NCBI GenBank assembly: GCA_017554135.1
Contig: JAFZIX010000059.1
Location: forward strand, 1-11,666
Length of the DNA: 11,666 bases
From: Bacteroidales bacterium
GTDB taxonomy: Bacteria; Bacteroidota; Bacteroidia; Bacteroidales; UBA932
Direction: 5' to 3'
Below are positions 1-7,659 of the stretch, one piece after another. Within the stretch, counting starts at the first letter, position 1; the number at the start of each line of letters is the position of its first letter. Below the pieces are notes generated by a model. It was given only the letters and a program-made list of their open reading frames with translations, had not been told where the DNA came from and made no database searches. A program made the translations under genes and the position numbers.

Positions 1-240
1 TACGCAGGCACATGGTATCCCACCTATGTCCATGTGAGCGCTACCGTTCACAAAGATGGCGGTTACACCCAGTTCAAGGTCGAGGGGTATGATGGATACA
101 TCTCCCTCTCCAGCGCTCCTTCTTCCATGTTCGCCGATGCCTCCGGCACCAGTTGGGGCGAGGGCAACGAGGTGGAGATCCTCGGTTACTACACCGGTTG
201 GGAGAGCAAGAACAGTTATCACCAGTTGATTGCTGTCAGT
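1..240 (+). repeat. OB-like protein repeat, copy A (partial)
   Basis: The encoded segment ends in GYYTGWESKNSYHQLIAVSV and is preceded by a pattern of a lone hydrophobic strand, YTQFKVEGYDGYISL, then an SS(M/L) stretch and a small-residue turn. The same order is seen in copy B at 1279-1518. The two are recognisable at protein level only and the DNA has diverged, so this is an old domain duplication rather than a recent one. The 5' part of copy A lies outside the window. Confidence 0.5.
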
Positions 241-2379
241 GTTACGGGTAAGGCTACCTACACTCCTGTCGAGGCTGCTGTCGCCGGCGACGATGTGTTC
301 ATCGCAGCCAACGTTGCCCACGACAAGCAGGTTACCAACGGCAACGCCTTCACCAACCCGATAGTGGTGGGTGACGCATCCTTCTCCTTCCTCGGAGGTG
401 GCAACAACGGCAAATACTATGATGCAGGTACAGCCGCCCGTATGTACAAGGATGGTTCTCTCGAGATAAAATCTTCTAAGCCTATCATCAAGATCGAGTA
501 CCTCTTTGCGCCGAAGGACAACAATGGCACATACAATCCTGTTGAGGCAGACCTCAGCAAACTCTTCACCGTCGGTGAGTGCTCATGGAACGCTGACAAG
601 AATATCCTCACCTGGACAGGAAAGGCAATGGAGGTCGTCCTTGCCTATCCTCTCACTTCCGGCCATTATCGTTTCCAGCAGGTGGGTGTGACTTATGGCC
701 AGGACGTTGAGCCTCGTCTCTCCGCCAGCCCCCAGACTCTTACCGCTACCGCGGAGGATGTTTCCGCCAAGTTCAACATTCAGTCGAACACAGCATGGAC
801 GATCACCAGCGATAAGGAAGATTTCGTAGTGCGTCCGAGTTCCGGCGAGGGCGATGCAGAGATCACCGTAGTTTTCCCGAAGAATACTTCCACGCAGAAT
901 GAGGTTGTTGCCAAATTCACCATTTCTGCAGCTTCGGTTCAGGATGTGGTGGTTACACTCACCCAGGCCAAGGCAGTCGATACCAGCCAGGCAACCGACC
1001 TCGCGACCATCACCGCCATCACCACGGCTAATACCGAGGTTGATATCATTGCAGCAACCGTAGCAGCGGTTACCACCAAGGGATGCATCATCAGCGACGG
1101 CACCAACCATGTTTATGTCTACAAGAACGGAGATCCCGGAGTCGCAATCGGCGACGTCATTAATGTAAAGGGTAAGATAGGAGCCTATAACAACGGATTG
1201 CAGGTGGGAAGCCCTACTATCACCAAGACCGGAGTTACCGCCGAGCCTCGTTATGGCCAGCCTGTCGATATCTCCGAATCCTATGCCACCTATTCAAATG
1301 CGAACAAGCATGCTGCATATGTTACGTTCGTGGCTACCCCCAAGAAGTCCGGAAACTATACCAACCTGTACTTCGAAGGTGGAGATTCCCCTTATGCCTC
1401 TTTCGTAAATGCAGCCAGTTCGCTTTATGAAGGAATGGAAATGGGTGCCAAGTATCGCTTCACTGGTTTCTATACCGGAAAGGCTTCGGCTTATCATCAG
1501 GTGGTCTATGTCTCAATGGAAAAGATCGGTGATGCCGCTCCTGAACTGAAAGTCGCAAAGAATCAGATTGATGTTGCGGCAACTGCAACCAGCACCCAGA
1601 TCAGCGTCACGGCGAATGTTGCCTGGACCGCTACCGTCACTGGCGGAAATGCCACCCTTGCAGGTGCTAACGGCACGACCGGCACTACCATAAATGGTAA
1701 TGGCAACGGCACAGTTGGAGTATCTTTCGCAGCCAACGAGGACACCGAGAACGCCAAGGAATACAAGGTTGTTCTCAGCGGTGAAGGCGTTTCTTCCGTC
1801 GAGGTCATTATTATTCAGGCCAAGGCTACTGCCCAGGGTGGTGGCGGCTCCACTGGCTCATGGGTGCGTGTCACCAGCGTGGACCAGATTACATCGGGAA
1901 CCTACATAATCGGTTATGAGGCAGAAGCCAATTCTGGAATAATCGTTCCTTTGCGTTCCGATGCAGCTGGCGCAAAGACATCTGCAAATGGTATTCTTAA
2001 TACTGGAACCACAGGTGGAACCACTTCCGATGCCGGAACCATCAATATGGCAACCATTACCGACACCAAGGCATATGAAGTCGGCATGGGGCCCAGCGCA
2101 TCGGTCAGCGGAGCCAAGAATATCAAACTTGGAGAACTTGGTCTCGTAGGGGCTCCTGCAGCAAAGAACACCGCCAGGCTATACACTGAGGACTGCGCCA
2201 ATACTGCCTACGTCATTACCGCGAAGGACAATGATACCTTCCAGTTTTATTGCGCTGCAGGAAAGAGCGGTGACAACGAGTACTGCTACCTCCAGTACAA
2301 CACCGGCAGCCCCCGTTTCTGCAATTATACCGGTGGCCAGAAGAATCCGGTCATCTACAAGTACGTGGCTGCTGAATAA
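1..2379 (+). CDS. Modular secreted OB-fold/BACON protein, 5'-truncated by window edge
   Basis: The frame is open from base 1, so the real start and any signal peptide lie upstream; the GTG at 34 is only an internal in-frame codon. The visible 792 residues, numbered from base 1, form a string of beta domains. Residues 1-85 are the end of an OB-like repeat. About 97-232 is a beta-sandwich-like region. About 238-324 is a BACON domain with the typical SNTAWTITSD core followed by a TLTQA ending. About 326-510 is a second OB-like domain resembling DUF5689 and other Bacteroidota OB folds. About 512-608 is a second BACON domain (NVAWTATVTGG). A GGGGSTGS linker follows at 613-620, then a C-terminal beta domain (SGTYIIGYEA, ending VIYKY) with four Cys. 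I see no catalytic motif. I infer a surface or periplasmic binding protein. The next gene, a nuclease lipoprotein, starts directly at the stop codon, which suggests co-translation and a nucleic-acid-related role. BACON domains are usually linked to carbohydrate or mucin binding, so a glycan ligand remains possible. Confidence 0.5.
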   Translation, partial: YAGTWYPTYVHVSATVHKDGGYTQFKVEGYDGYISLSSAPSSMFADASGTSWGEGNEVEILGYYTGWESKNSYHQLIAVSVTGKATYTPVEAAVAGDDVFIAANVAHDKQVTNGNAFTNPIVVGDASFSFLGGGNNGKYYDAGTAARMYKDGSLEIKSSKPIIKIEYLFAPKDNNGTYNPVEADLSKLFTVGECSWNADKNILTWTGKAMEVVLAYPLTSGHYRFQQVGVTYGQDVEPRLSASPQTLTATAEDVSAKFNIQSNTAWTITSDKEDFVVRPSSGEGDAEITVVFPKNTSTQNEVVAKFTISAASVQDVVVTLTQAKAVDTSQATDLATITAITTANTEVDIIAATVAAVTTKGCIISDGTNHVYVYKNGDPGVAIGDVINVKGKIGAYNNGLQVGSPTITKTGVTAEPRYGQPVDISESYATYSNANKHAAYVTFVATPKKSGNYTNLYFEGGDSPYASFVNAASSLYEGMEMGAKYRFTGFYTGKASAYHQVVYVSMEKIGDAAPELKVAKNQIDVAATATSTQISVTANVAWTATVTGGNATLAGANGTTGTTINGNGNGTVGVSFAANEDTENAKEYKVVLSGEGVSSVEVIIIQAKATAQGGGGSTGSWVRVTSVDQITSGTYIIGYEAEANSGIIVPLRSDAAGAKTSANGILNTGTTGGTTSDAGTINMATITDTKAYEVGMGPSASVSGAKNIKLGELGLVGAPAAKNTARLYTEDCANTAYVITAKDNDTFQFYCAAGKSGDNEYCYLQYNTGSPRFCNYTGGQKNPVIYKYVAAE
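1279..1518 (+). repeat. OB-like protein repeat, copy B
   Basis: This encodes the counterpart of copy A: YTNLYFEGGDSPYASF, then an SSLYEGMEMG segment, then GFYTGKASAYHQVVYVSM. The shared signature G(Y/F)YTG...YHQ(L/V) followed by alternating hydrophobic residues supports a domain duplication within one protein. In this copy the N-terminal half of the OB fold is also visible upstream (about 1000-1240), with CIISDGTNHVYVYKNGD and GDVINVKGKIGAYNNGLQVG. That pattern is typical of OB folds in Bacteroidota nuclease-associated proteins. Confidence 0.5.
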
Positions 2380-2382
2380 ATG
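2377..2382 (+). promoter_or_regulatory. Zero-spacing stop/start junction TAA|ATG
   Basis: The stop codon TAA of the OB/BACON gene is followed at once by the ATG of the nuclease gene with no intervening base. The ATG is the right start because it opens a good lipoprotein signal peptide. No purine-rich Shine-Dalgarno sequence is apparent just upstream. Translation of the nuclease is therefore probably coupled to termination of the upstream gene, which would keep the two products in step. Confidence 0.5.
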
Positions 2383-3600
2383 CTCCTGCATCTGCCCAGA
2401 CGTATATTCTTATTGCCAGTGGCAGCGCTCCTCGCGCTGTCACCGGCATTGATTTCGTGTAGCGGTCTGGACCAGAAAGAAGATGCAACTCCTCCGACCG
2501 TAATGGTAGAAGAGGGAAAGGAGTATCTGAACCAGCAGGGAGAGGACGTCTTCATCTTCGTCACATCCAAAACCGACTGGGTGCTGAAACTCAGTTACGA
2601 CGGCGAAACGGCTGAATGGGCGTCGCTGACCAATTATTCCGGCACGGGCGACTCCGGAGCCCAACTCCTTACTTGCAAGGCCAATCCCAAAGAAACCGAA
2701 AGGGCCGTTACCCTGACAGTATATGACAAGTACGGCACTGCCTCCGTCGATATCTTCCAGAAGGGTCTCAAGAGCGACGAGCCGGCCAGCGTCCGCAAGG
2801 GTACTCCCACCGCTACGGCTAAATGGCTCGAACTTCCTGCGACAAATGCCTCCGACGGCATGGATTTCTACCATCATCCCATGACGGTGGACGGCAAGAA
2901 AAACAGGAATTATTCCTACTACTTTGATTATGACGCCCGCGTTTCCGTATGGGTGGCATATCCGCTCAACAGCGCACTTATCGGCGGGTCGGGAACGCGC
3001 AGCGATGCATGGGCTGCCGATCCTCTGATGCCAGCAACAGATCAGGCTCTCATCGCCGCCGGCAATTACAAAGGCCTTTCAGGGATGAACCGGGGGCATC
3101 AGATTCCCTCGGCCGACCGCTATCGCCCCCTGGCGAACAAGGAAACTTTCTACGGCACCAACATGACTCCCCAACTTGGAACCTTCAACTCCGGTGTCTG
3201 GGCCAAATTGGAAGACCGTGTCCGCGCATGGGCGAAGTCCTGCGACACTCTTTATGTGGTTACCGGATGTGTGGTCGAGCCCCGTTATGGAGTCGCATCG
3301 GATAATGCGGGTAAAAGGGTTATAGCGCCCGGTGCCTATTACAAAGCCGTTTTGAGGTATAACAAGAATAGCACCTTCGGGCATTCAGGCTACAACGCAT
3401 GCGCGGTTTATCTGGAACACAATGCCGAGAACGCAAGCCGTTCGGTAAACCGCAGCATGGCAATGTCCATCCGTGAACTTGAGCGCAAAACCGGAGTGGA
3501 CTTCTTCGTTAATCTCCCTGCGCTGGTAGGCGCCCAGGTGGCTGAAACCATCGAAACGGAAGATCCTGCAACGTTGTCTTATTGGTGGTCAACAAATTAA
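2380..3600 (+). CDS. BACON-domain DNA/RNA non-specific endonuclease lipoprotein (Serratia nuclease/NucA family)
   Basis: A 406-residue protein. Residues 1-27 are a lipoprotein signal peptide: RR at 7-8, a hydrophobic core, and lipobox LISC with Cys27. Residues 57-130 look like a BACON-type beta-sandwich (TDWVLKL...ASVDIFQKG). Residues about 165-385 are the Endonuclease_NS domain of beta-beta-alpha metal nucleases, which cut single- and double-stranded DNA and RNA. The active-site motif NRGHQIPSADR puts the general base at His240. Asn261, Asn270 (metal ligand) and Glu278 have the same spacing from the His as His89, Asn110, Asn119 and Glu127 of Serratia nuclease, and Arg238 matches Arg87, so the enzyme should be active. 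The usual Asp of DRGH is Asn237 here. I infer a lipid-anchored, probably surface-facing nuclease. No immunity-like gene sits beside it, as would be expected for an antibacterial toxin. It lies 13 bases before a second, unrelated nuclease-fold gene. Confidence 0.5.
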   Translation: MLLHLPRRIFLLPVAALLALSPALISCSGLDQKEDATPPTVMVEEGKEYLNQQGEDVFIFVTSKTDWVLKLSYDGETAEWASLTNYSGTGDSGAQLLTCKANPKETERAVTLTVYDKYGTASVDIFQKGLKSDEPASVRKGTPTATAKWLELPATNASDGMDFYHHPMTVDGKKNRNYSYYFDYDARVSVWVAYPLNSALIGGSGTRSDAWAADPLMPATDQALIAAGNYKGLSGMNRGHQIPSADRYRPLANKETFYGTNMTPQLGTFNSGVWAKLEDRVRAWAKSCDTLYVVTGCVVEPRYGVASDNAGKRVIAPGAYYKAVLRYNKNSTFGHSGYNACAVYLEHNAENASRSVNRSMAMSIRELERKTGVDFFVNLPALVGAQVAETIETEDPATLSYWWSTN

Positions 3601-3613
3601 CAATCAAACTGAA

Positions 3614-4690
3614 ATGAAAAAGTCTCTTTTGACAATACTTCTCATCACTCTGGCCTTCACGGCCGCATTCGCCCAGGGAAATGGCCGGACAAGCCGCGTG
3701 ATAGGTTTCTACAATCTTGAGAACTTATTCGATACCTACCACGACGAGGGTAAGAACGATTACCAGTATCTGCCTGACGGGCAGAATGAATGGACGGAGG
3801 CGAAATATACCAAGAAACTCCACAATATGGCCACCGTCATCAAGGCCATGAAGGAAGACAACGGCCGGTGGCATGCGATTCTGGGCGTGAGTGAAGTGGA
3901 AAACCGCCACGTGCTCGACGACCTGGTGAACCAGCCCGAGATTGCCGAGGCAAATTACCAGATAGTGCATTATGACAGCCCTGACCGCCGTGGCGTGGAC
4001 GTTGCACTTTTCTATAAGCCTGAATTGTTCCAGATGCTTGCAAGCGAGGCTATCCCTTTCACCTTCGACGGTTCTGAAATTGACTTCAGCGCCTGGACCG
4101 CCGATGAGAAGAAAGACTTCTGCACGCGCGACGTGCTGATGGTGAGGGGCTTGCTAGACGGCGAGATGTTCGCCTTCTTCGTCGCCCACCTTCCTTCCCG
4201 TCTTGGCGGCAAGGGCGCCGATCTGCGTCCTCGCGGTGCGGAAATAATCTACAAGAGAGCCATCGAACTCCAGAATGAATTTCCCGGCATCAAGATAGTG
4301 GTGATGGGGGATATGAATGATAATCCGTCTGATCCGAGCATGGTTAAATTCATGCATGGAAAGGAAAAGATCGACGAGGTGGGCCCCGTGGATTTCTTCT
4401 CTCCTTTCCTCAGCATGCTCAAGGCCGGGTACAGTTCGCTCTATTATCGCGGTGAGACCAACATATACGATATCATCCTCGTGAACAGTAATCTTGTAAA
4501 CGTTACCGACGGCACATATGCCATAAGGCCGATAGTCAAGAATAAGTTCTACGGACGCATTTTCAAAAAACCTTTCATGACTCAGCAGAAGGGTCAGTAC
4601 AAGGGAACTCCGTTCCGCACGTTCTCGGGCGGAGCCTTCGTGGGAGGGTATTCCGACCACTATCCTACATACATAGTCGTTACCAAGTAG
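3614..4690 (+). CDS. Secreted endonuclease/exonuclease/phosphatase-family enzyme
   Basis: A 358-residue protein whose first about 20 residues form a Sec signal peptide (MKKSLLTILL..., cleavage likely after AFA before Gln21), with no lipobox Cys. The rest is one EEP (DNase I-like) domain with its motifs in order: FYNLENLFD (Asn34), GVSEVEN (Glu94), RRGVDVALFY (Asp129), VAHLPSRLGG (His192), VVMGDMNDNP (Asp233, Asn235) and GGYSDHYP (Asp348, His349). This is the full metal and general acid/base set of the superfamily, which hydrolyses phosphodiester or phosphate-ester bonds. Length fits the secreted Bacteroidota group annotated as endonucleases. Exact substrate is not readable from sequence; DNA is the best guess because of the neighbouring NucA-type nuclease, but an RNase, nucleotide-phosphatase or phospholipase-like role is possible. 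The ATG at 3614 is chosen for its signal peptide. Gaps on both sides are 13 bases with no terminator, so it is operonic. Confidence 0.5.
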   Translation: MKKSLLTILLITLAFTAAFAQGNGRTSRVIGFYNLENLFDTYHDEGKNDYQYLPDGQNEWTEAKYTKKLHNMATVIKAMKEDNGRWHAILGVSEVENRHVLDDLVNQPEIAEANYQIVHYDSPDRRGVDVALFYKPELFQMLASEAIPFTFDGSEIDFSAWTADEKKDFCTRDVLMVRGLLDGEMFAFFVAHLPSRLGGKGADLRPRGAEIIYKRAIELQNEFPGIKIVVMGDMNDNPSDPSMVKFMHGKEKIDEVGPVDFFSPFLSMLKAGYSSLYYRGETNIYDIILVNSNLVNVTDGTYAIRPIVKNKFYGRIFKKPFMTQQKGQYKGTPFRTFSGGAFVGGYSDHYPTYIVVTK

Positions 4691-4703
4691 TTATTGATGC
4701 AAT

Positions 4704-7655
4704 ATGCGAAAATTGATAATCTTTTTTATAGCCCTGCTCGCTTCGGCAACCATCTTCGCACAAGATGGCCCCACCGGAGGAGTCAAGGGTACGGTTATCA
4801 GCCGAAACGACCGTCAGCCGGTTGAAAATGCGAAGCTGATATTGTACCGCGGAGCGGCCCAGGTGGCGGAAGCCACATCCTCGGCAGATGGAACGTTCCT
4901 TATCGGGAACCTCGCCGACGGCATGTATTCCCTTGTCATCGAGGCCCCGGACTACCTGCAGCAGCAGGTGGGAGTGACCGTGAATGACGGATACGTCAAG
5001 AATATGTTCAACCTGTCGCTTTCGGGAGTCCAGAAGGCCGAGGAACTTGATGATGCCGCCTCCAGCGAATTCGATATGGATGACAGCGGGTTCAACGACA
5101 ATTCTGCCGTATTGTTCGATTCCAACGACATCTTTTCCAACATCGTGGGATTCGGTTTCTCTTCCGTGCGCTTCAAGCAAAGGGGATATAACAGCGAATC
5201 GCAGGAGGTTTACCTTGCCGGAGTCAAGTTGAATGATGCGCTGACCGGATACGGCCCGTTCTCACTCTGGAGCGGCCTGAATGAGGCGATGCGCAGCAAG
5301 GATACTTCGGTGGGCATGGATGCAACCGATTACACCATAGGCGGATACAACGGCACTACCAATATCGACGGCACAGCATCTGCGGTGCGCAAGGGCCTTC
5401 GCGGGAGCGTGCTCACCAACAGCACCCTCTATCGCCTCAGGCTCATGGCCTCATACGCCACCGGAGTCATGGATAACGGATGGGCATTTGCAGCCAATGT
5501 CAGCGCCAGACTTGGTGGAAACGACTGGATCGACGGTGTATACTACCGTTCCTTCGCCTACTACCTCGCCGCCGACAAGTACTTCGGCGATGCCCATAAA
5601 CTGAGCGCGGTTTTCTTTGCCACCCCCGGTGAGCGAGGCGCGCAAAATGCTTCTACCCAGGAGGTTTATGAACTGGTAGGCACCAACATGTACAACTCCA
5701 ACTGGGGTTACCAGGATGGCAAGGTGCGCAATGCCCGCGTCCGCAAGACAAATGAGCCCATCGCCTTCCTCAAATACGATTACACTCCGTCCGATAAGTT
5801 TAATCTGACTGCGACCCTGTTGTATCGCTTCGGAAGCAACGGCTACACTGCCCTCGACTGGTACGATGCCCTGGATCCCAGGCCGGATTATTACCGCAAC
5901 CTGCCCTCTTATTTCTACATGACCAACTCCGATTACGGTCGGGCCAACTTCATGAAGTATGCGGCGGCGCAGGAAGTCTGGTCGCATCCTTCCGACTATC
6001 CCAATACGGTCCATATCAACTGGGACCGCCTCTATAACGTGAACCGTCAGAACCAGGAGGCTTACGGCGCCCGCTCCAAGTATGTGCAGGAAGAGCGTCA
6101 CATAGATCAGAGGGATCTCAATTTCGTGCTCGACGGCAAATGGCGTCCCCATGATTGGGTGACCTTCGTGGGTGGCGGTCAACTCAAGTACAACCGCACG
6201 CACTACTACAAGAACCTGGCGGATATGCTGGGCGGATCATACTACCTGAACATCGACAACTTTGCCGAAAGGGAATTCGGTTCCGAGGCCTACAAACTTC
6301 AGAACGACCTTGATTACTTCCTTTCGCATGCCGGCCAGCCTGAGATCCTTCACGAAGGAGACACTTATGGCTACGATTACATGGCCAACGTCCGTTCTCT
6401 CAACATTTGGGGCAATATGATCCTCACGTTCGGCAACCTCAGTGCCAGTTTCGGCGGGCGCGTCGGACTTACCGGGCTCTGGAGGGAAGGTCTTGTGCGC
6501 AAAGGCCTCTTCCCCGGAACCAGGAGCGAGGTGGAGGCGATGAACAAGCGTTACGGCACTTCCATCGAGCCTGTTATCGATCCTCTTACAGGCGGGGAGG
6601 TTACATCGTACGGCCGTTCAAGGACCGTCATCAAGCCCACCGGTGCCGTCAAGGCAAATCTCAACTATGTTATCGGAGGAAATATGAGGGTTTATGCCAA
6701 TGCCGGTTATTTCCGTGATGCACCCACCTTCAACCAGTCCTTCGTATCTGCCCGTACCCGCAACACCGTTACCCCCGGGCTCACAAGCATCAAGTCGTTG
6801 TCCTACGATCTTAATTGGCAGTATTCCGGCGGCGGTTACAACGCCCGCGTTTCTGCATATTACACCAAGATATGGGACCAAAGCAAGGTCATGAGTGCCT
6901 ACGACGACATCCAGAACGCATTCTCGAACTATGTGCTTACCGGCATTGACGAGCGCCATTACGGCTTGGAGATGGGATTCAAGGTTCCCACTCCGGTCCC
7001 CAACCTGTTTGTGCAGGGCGCTGTTTCTGCCGGAAGGGCCGAATATATTTCCACCCCGATGATGACTCAGACCATCGACAACAGCGCCGAGCCCGTCAGT
7101 TTCAGCGGCCAGACTACCATCCCTGTCAGTTACTGGGCGCAGAGTCCTGTTTACGAGAAAGATGCTGCAGGCAATCCGACAAGTCAGATAAAGCGTTACC
7201 AGAAGCATTATGTGCCGTCCACGCCTCAAATCGCCACTTCCCTCGGTTTGAACTACAGTATTAACTACTGGTTCATCGAGGCGGACCTTCAGTATTTCGG
7301 AGAATCCTATCTCGACATGAACCCTCTGTACCGCACCGACTTCGCTACGGCCGGTCCCGACGGCATCATTACTCCCAAGGAGATCGAATATATGACTTCC
7401 CAGGAGAAATTCGACCCTGTGTTCCTGACGAACATTTCGGTCGGAAAGAGTTGGTACATCCAGTATAAGTATCAGTTGGGATTCTCTCTCAATGCACGCA
7501 ACCTCCTGAACAACACTTCTGTCAAGACAGGTGGCTACGAGCAGACCCGAATGGTGGATAATACCGTTTCCAAAGAACAGTACTACAAGTTCGACCCCAA
7601 GTATTTCTATATGGCGGGATTCAACTATATGCTTAACATTTATTTCAGATTCTAA
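4704..7655 (+). CDS. TonB-dependent outer-membrane receptor with carboxypeptidase-regulatory-like domain
   Basis: A 983-residue protein. Residues 1-20 are a Sec signal peptide ending ATIFA-Q. Residues about 25-105 are a CarboxypepD_reg-like beta domain (GGVKGTVISRNDRQPVENA...ADGTFLIGNLADGMYSLVIE). Residues 111-135 form a strikingly acidic linker. Residues about 136-225 are the plug, with FKQRGYNSESQEVYLAGVKL, then LND, a GYGPFSLWSGLNEAMR segment and GGYNGTTNI. From about 230 to the end, alternating aromatic strands form the beta-barrel, finishing in YMLNIYFRF with a C-terminal Phe as expected for BAM-assembled proteins. Such receptors import substrates across the outer membrane using TonB energy. 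No classical SusC signature and no susD gene are nearby; instead a DUF5689-like lipoprotein follows 4 bases later. I infer uptake of a product made by the two upstream nucleases. I could not pick out a clear TonB box. An upstream ATG at 4697 is in another frame. Confidence 0.5.
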   Translation: MRKLIIFFIALLASATIFAQDGPTGGVKGTVISRNDRQPVENAKLILYRGAAQVAEATSSADGTFLIGNLADGMYSLVIEAPDYLQQQVGVTVNDGYVKNMFNLSLSGVQKAEELDDAASSEFDMDDSGFNDNSAVLFDSNDIFSNIVGFGFSSVRFKQRGYNSESQEVYLAGVKLNDALTGYGPFSLWSGLNEAMRSKDTSVGMDATDYTIGGYNGTTNIDGTASAVRKGLRGSVLTNSTLYRLRLMASYATGVMDNGWAFAANVSARLGGNDWIDGVYYRSFAYYLAADKYFGDAHKLSAVFFATPGERGAQNASTQEVYELVGTNMYNSNWGYQDGKVRNARVRKTNEPIAFLKYDYTPSDKFNLTATLLYRFGSNGYTALDWYDALDPRPDYYRNLPSYFYMTNSDYGRANFMKYAAAQEVWSHPSDYPNTVHINWDRLYNVNRQNQEAYGARSKYVQEERHIDQRDLNFVLDGKWRPHDWVTFVGGGQLKYNRTHYYKNLADMLGGSYYLNIDNFAEREFGSEAYKLQNDLDYFLSHAGQPEILHEGDTYGYDYMANVRSLNIWGNMILTFGNLSASFGGRVGLTGLWREGLVRKGLFPGTRSEVEAMNKRYGTSIEPVIDPLTGGEVTSYGRSRTVIKPTGAVKANLNYVIGGNMRVYANAGYFRDAPTFNQSFVSARTRNTVTPGLTSIKSLSYDLNWQYSGGGYNARVSAYYTKIWDQSKVMSAYDDIQNAFSNYVLTGIDERHYGLEMGFKVPTPVPNLFVQGAVSAGRAEYISTPMMTQTIDNSAEPVSFSGQTTIPVSYWAQSPVYEKDAAGNPTSQIKRYQKHYVPSTPQIATSLGLNYSINYWFIEADLQYFGESYLDMNPLYRTDFATAGPDGIITPKEIEYMTSQEKFDPVFLTNISVGKSWYIQYKYQLGFSLNARNLLNNTSVKTGGYEQTRMVDNTVSKEQYYKFDPKYFYMAGFNYMLNIYFRF

Positions 7656-7659
7656 GGCC

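Noticed and set aside
34..2379. GTG at 34 as the true start of the first gene
   Set aside because: The frame is open and repeat-like from base 1, the product from 34 would have no signal peptide, and it would begin inside the OB-like repeat, so the gene is truncated by the window edge.
2380..4690. Nucleases as antibacterial toxins (effector/immunity type)
   Set aside because: Each has an ordinary Sec or lipoprotein signal, there is no toxin-delivery domain, and no small immunity-like gene follows either enzyme.
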